A DNA stretch of 64,000 nucleotides from Cannabis sativa (lineage: Eukaryota > Streptophyta > Magnoliopsida > Rosales > Cannabaceae). The stretch lies in assembly GCF_029168945.1 (NCBI RefSeq), contig NC_083603.1:44020396-44084395 (forward strand), written 5' to 3'. This document shows positions 62,630 through 64,000 of this stretch, one piece after another. The translations under genes and the position numbers were made by a program. The notes below the pieces were generated by a model that made no database searches, was not told the origin of the DNA, and worked only from the letters and a program-made list of their open reading frames with translations. The number at the start of each line of letters is the position of its first letter. Positions within the stretch are counted from its first letter, which is position 1.

Positions 62630-62868
62630 CATCACACCATCACCATCTCGACCCAAAGGGAGCCTCACCCCTCCATCATCTCGGCCCAAATGGGGCATCA
62701 TGCCTCCATCACCTCGAACCAAATGGCGATCATCACGCCTCCATCACCTCGGACCAAAATGGTCATCTCGACTTCAACGTCATCTTGGCCCAAAAGGGAA
62801 CCTCGTTACCTCGACCCAAAGGGGCCTCACACGTCCATCACCTTGGCCCAAAGAGGGCCTTAACATGT
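62630..62868 (+). repeat. Minisatellite of ~34-bp units (CCATCACCTCGGCCCAAATG type)
   Basis: About seven degenerate units, each with CCATCACCTCGGCCCAAATG followed by a variable GGGCATCACGCCT-like part. All three plus-strand frames stay open through it, a by-product of the repeat. It lies just before the LTR-like sequence at 62892. Confidence 0.85.
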
Positions 62869-62891
62869 TTGTCTTTACGACGTAAGGAAAT

Positions 62892-64000
62892 GTAACGCCC
62901 TAAATAATTAGGCACGCTACCCAAAAAGCTTATGAAACCCTAATCCCCTAATCGGGATTACTAATTAAAATAACGCAGAATTTAAACTTTTATATTAATC
63001 AGAATGAAAATAAACTTGTAATATATTTAAACTTTTCAAAATAGTTGGGATCCCAAAAATAATTACAAACTTATTACAAGTCTTTTCTTTCTAGCCGACC
63101 TAAGCGGCAAAACAGAATTCAAAAGTTCAACACTGATAGACCCTTAACCCGCTTGGTCTGATATGGCTTGAACATGTACATTCTTCGTTTTGCTCCTCAA
63201 ACTCATGGTTGATCAGCCACTGACTTACCCTTTCCTGCACAGTAGAGCACCCGTGAGCCAAGCCCAGCAAGACAGTATAAATCATAACAAATATAATATG
63301 CTCATCATGCTATTTAAACAGTTATGCCATTCATATATGTCTGTGTGTCACAGACCTGCATGTCACACTCACATGCCTATTTATGTCTACGTGGCGTAGG
63401 CCTATGTGTTGCGCTCACACATCTATATATATCTACGTGGCGTAGACCTACGTGTTGCTCTCACACGTCTAATTACAATAAGGCCTTAGAATAGTTCATC
63501 TCGGCTCTAGATACCGAGTCCAACTTGATTATGCCTTGACACATAACCCTTAATCTCAATATGTAACACATAATTATTAGTGTCACCGCACTATTTGTCT
63601 ATTTGCTATAGACCTGCATGTTACGCTCACATGCCTATTTATGTCTACGTGGCGTAGACCTACGTGTTGCTCTCACACGTCTATATACAATAAGGCCTCA
63701 GTAGGGTTTACCTCGGTTCTGATTACCGAGCCTAACCTAGTTATGCCTTGCTCGCATAACCCTATTCATGTATATACGTAATCCATGTATTACGTTCTTT
63801 CGGTGGTTTATCCTGGTGATACATACCAGGTCTAATCCAGTTATGTCTTAAACACATAACTTCTAACATACATGCGTGTATTCAATATTTACTACAACAT
63901 ATATAATCTTAGGGTAATAACCCTAACTTGCATACTATGTAATCACGCATATAATACATTTCTATATACTTAGATGACATTTACTAAGATTATCAACCCT
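62892..64000 (+). mobile_element. LTR-like retroelement terminus, running off the window
   Basis: Begins TGTAACGCCCTAAATAATTA, a typical start of plant Ty3-type LTRs, and continues to the window end without a gene. It contains complex internal repeats (63339-63860). No partner LTR is visible, so orientation and extent are inferred. Confidence 0.45.
63339..63860 (+). repeat. Dyad-containing ~46-bp repeats with repeated spacers
   Basis: Five variants of TGTCTACGTGGCGTAGACCT followed by ACGTGTTGCTCTCACACGTC start near 63339, 63385, 63431, 63597 and 63642. Each contains a dyad such as CTACG-TGG-CGTAG. A spacer block (CAATAAGGCCT ... CTCGGYTCT ... TACCGAG ... TTATGCCTT) follows the third and fifth, and a related block with TACCAGG occurs near 63810. 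Confidence 0.85.

Noticed and set aside
62584..62895. His/Pro/Ser-rich frames in three phases
   Set aside because: By-product of the stop-free 34-bp minisatellite unit.
63339..63860. Possible CRISPR-like array because of spaced dyad repeats
   Set aside because: Repeat spacing is irregular, spacers are themselves repeated, no cas genes exist and the DNA is a plant nuclear genome; an LTR-internal repeat explains it.

Overview
This window is nuclear DNA from a flowering plant, most likely a eudicot. The signs are spliced genes with GT-AG introns, strongly A+T-rich intergenic DNA, plant-only protein families (PLS-type PPR, F-box/FBA, RNase J with a trihelix tail, cycloeucalenol cycloisomerase) and dense nested plant transposons. 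The species cannot be fixed from the sequence; a member of the Rosales would be compatible, but that is a guess. There are no rRNA or tRNA genes and no CRISPR array that I can recognise.

Layout. 1-1.2 kb: tail of a dead LINE. 3.6-5.2 kb: an F-box gene and a 60-residue membrane-protein gene. 6-10.8 kb: retroelement debris. 11.5-23.4 kb: a tandem array of cinnamoyl-CoA-reductase-like (SDR108E) genes with two intact six-exon copies (11577-13350 and 17383-19170), one relic exon and one pseudogene broken by a 1.85-kb solo LTR. An intronless PPR gene lies between the two intact copies. 24-37 kb: a minus-strand cluster of four more F-box/FBA genes in two sub-types, built by segmental duplication with deletions and leaving flanks and gene fragments behind. 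37-44 kb: gene desert with a probable solo LTR and a MITE. 44.3-51.4 kb: a 17-exon chloroplast RNase J gene (915 codons reconstructed). 54.4-57.2 kb: an 8-exon cycloeucalenol cycloisomerase gene (289 codons reconstructed). 57.2-64 kb: nested hAT-like and Tourist-like elements, minisatellites and the start of another LTR.

How the genes relate. RNase J (plastid RNA maturation) and cycloisomerase (sterol synthesis) look like single-copy housekeeping genes; the PPR protein is a probable organelle RNA factor. The CCR-like and F-box arrays are the fast-evolving part, with birth, death and rearrangement visible in the sequence. No operon-like or defence-island system is present. The most unusual local signals are a (GA)n microsatellite that encodes an Arg-Glu uORF ending exactly on the start codon of the second reductase gene, a MITE family carrying an internal GGGTCC-type array, nested MITEs abutting the promoter of the first reductase gene, and a hairpin-forming repeat in the F-box cluster.
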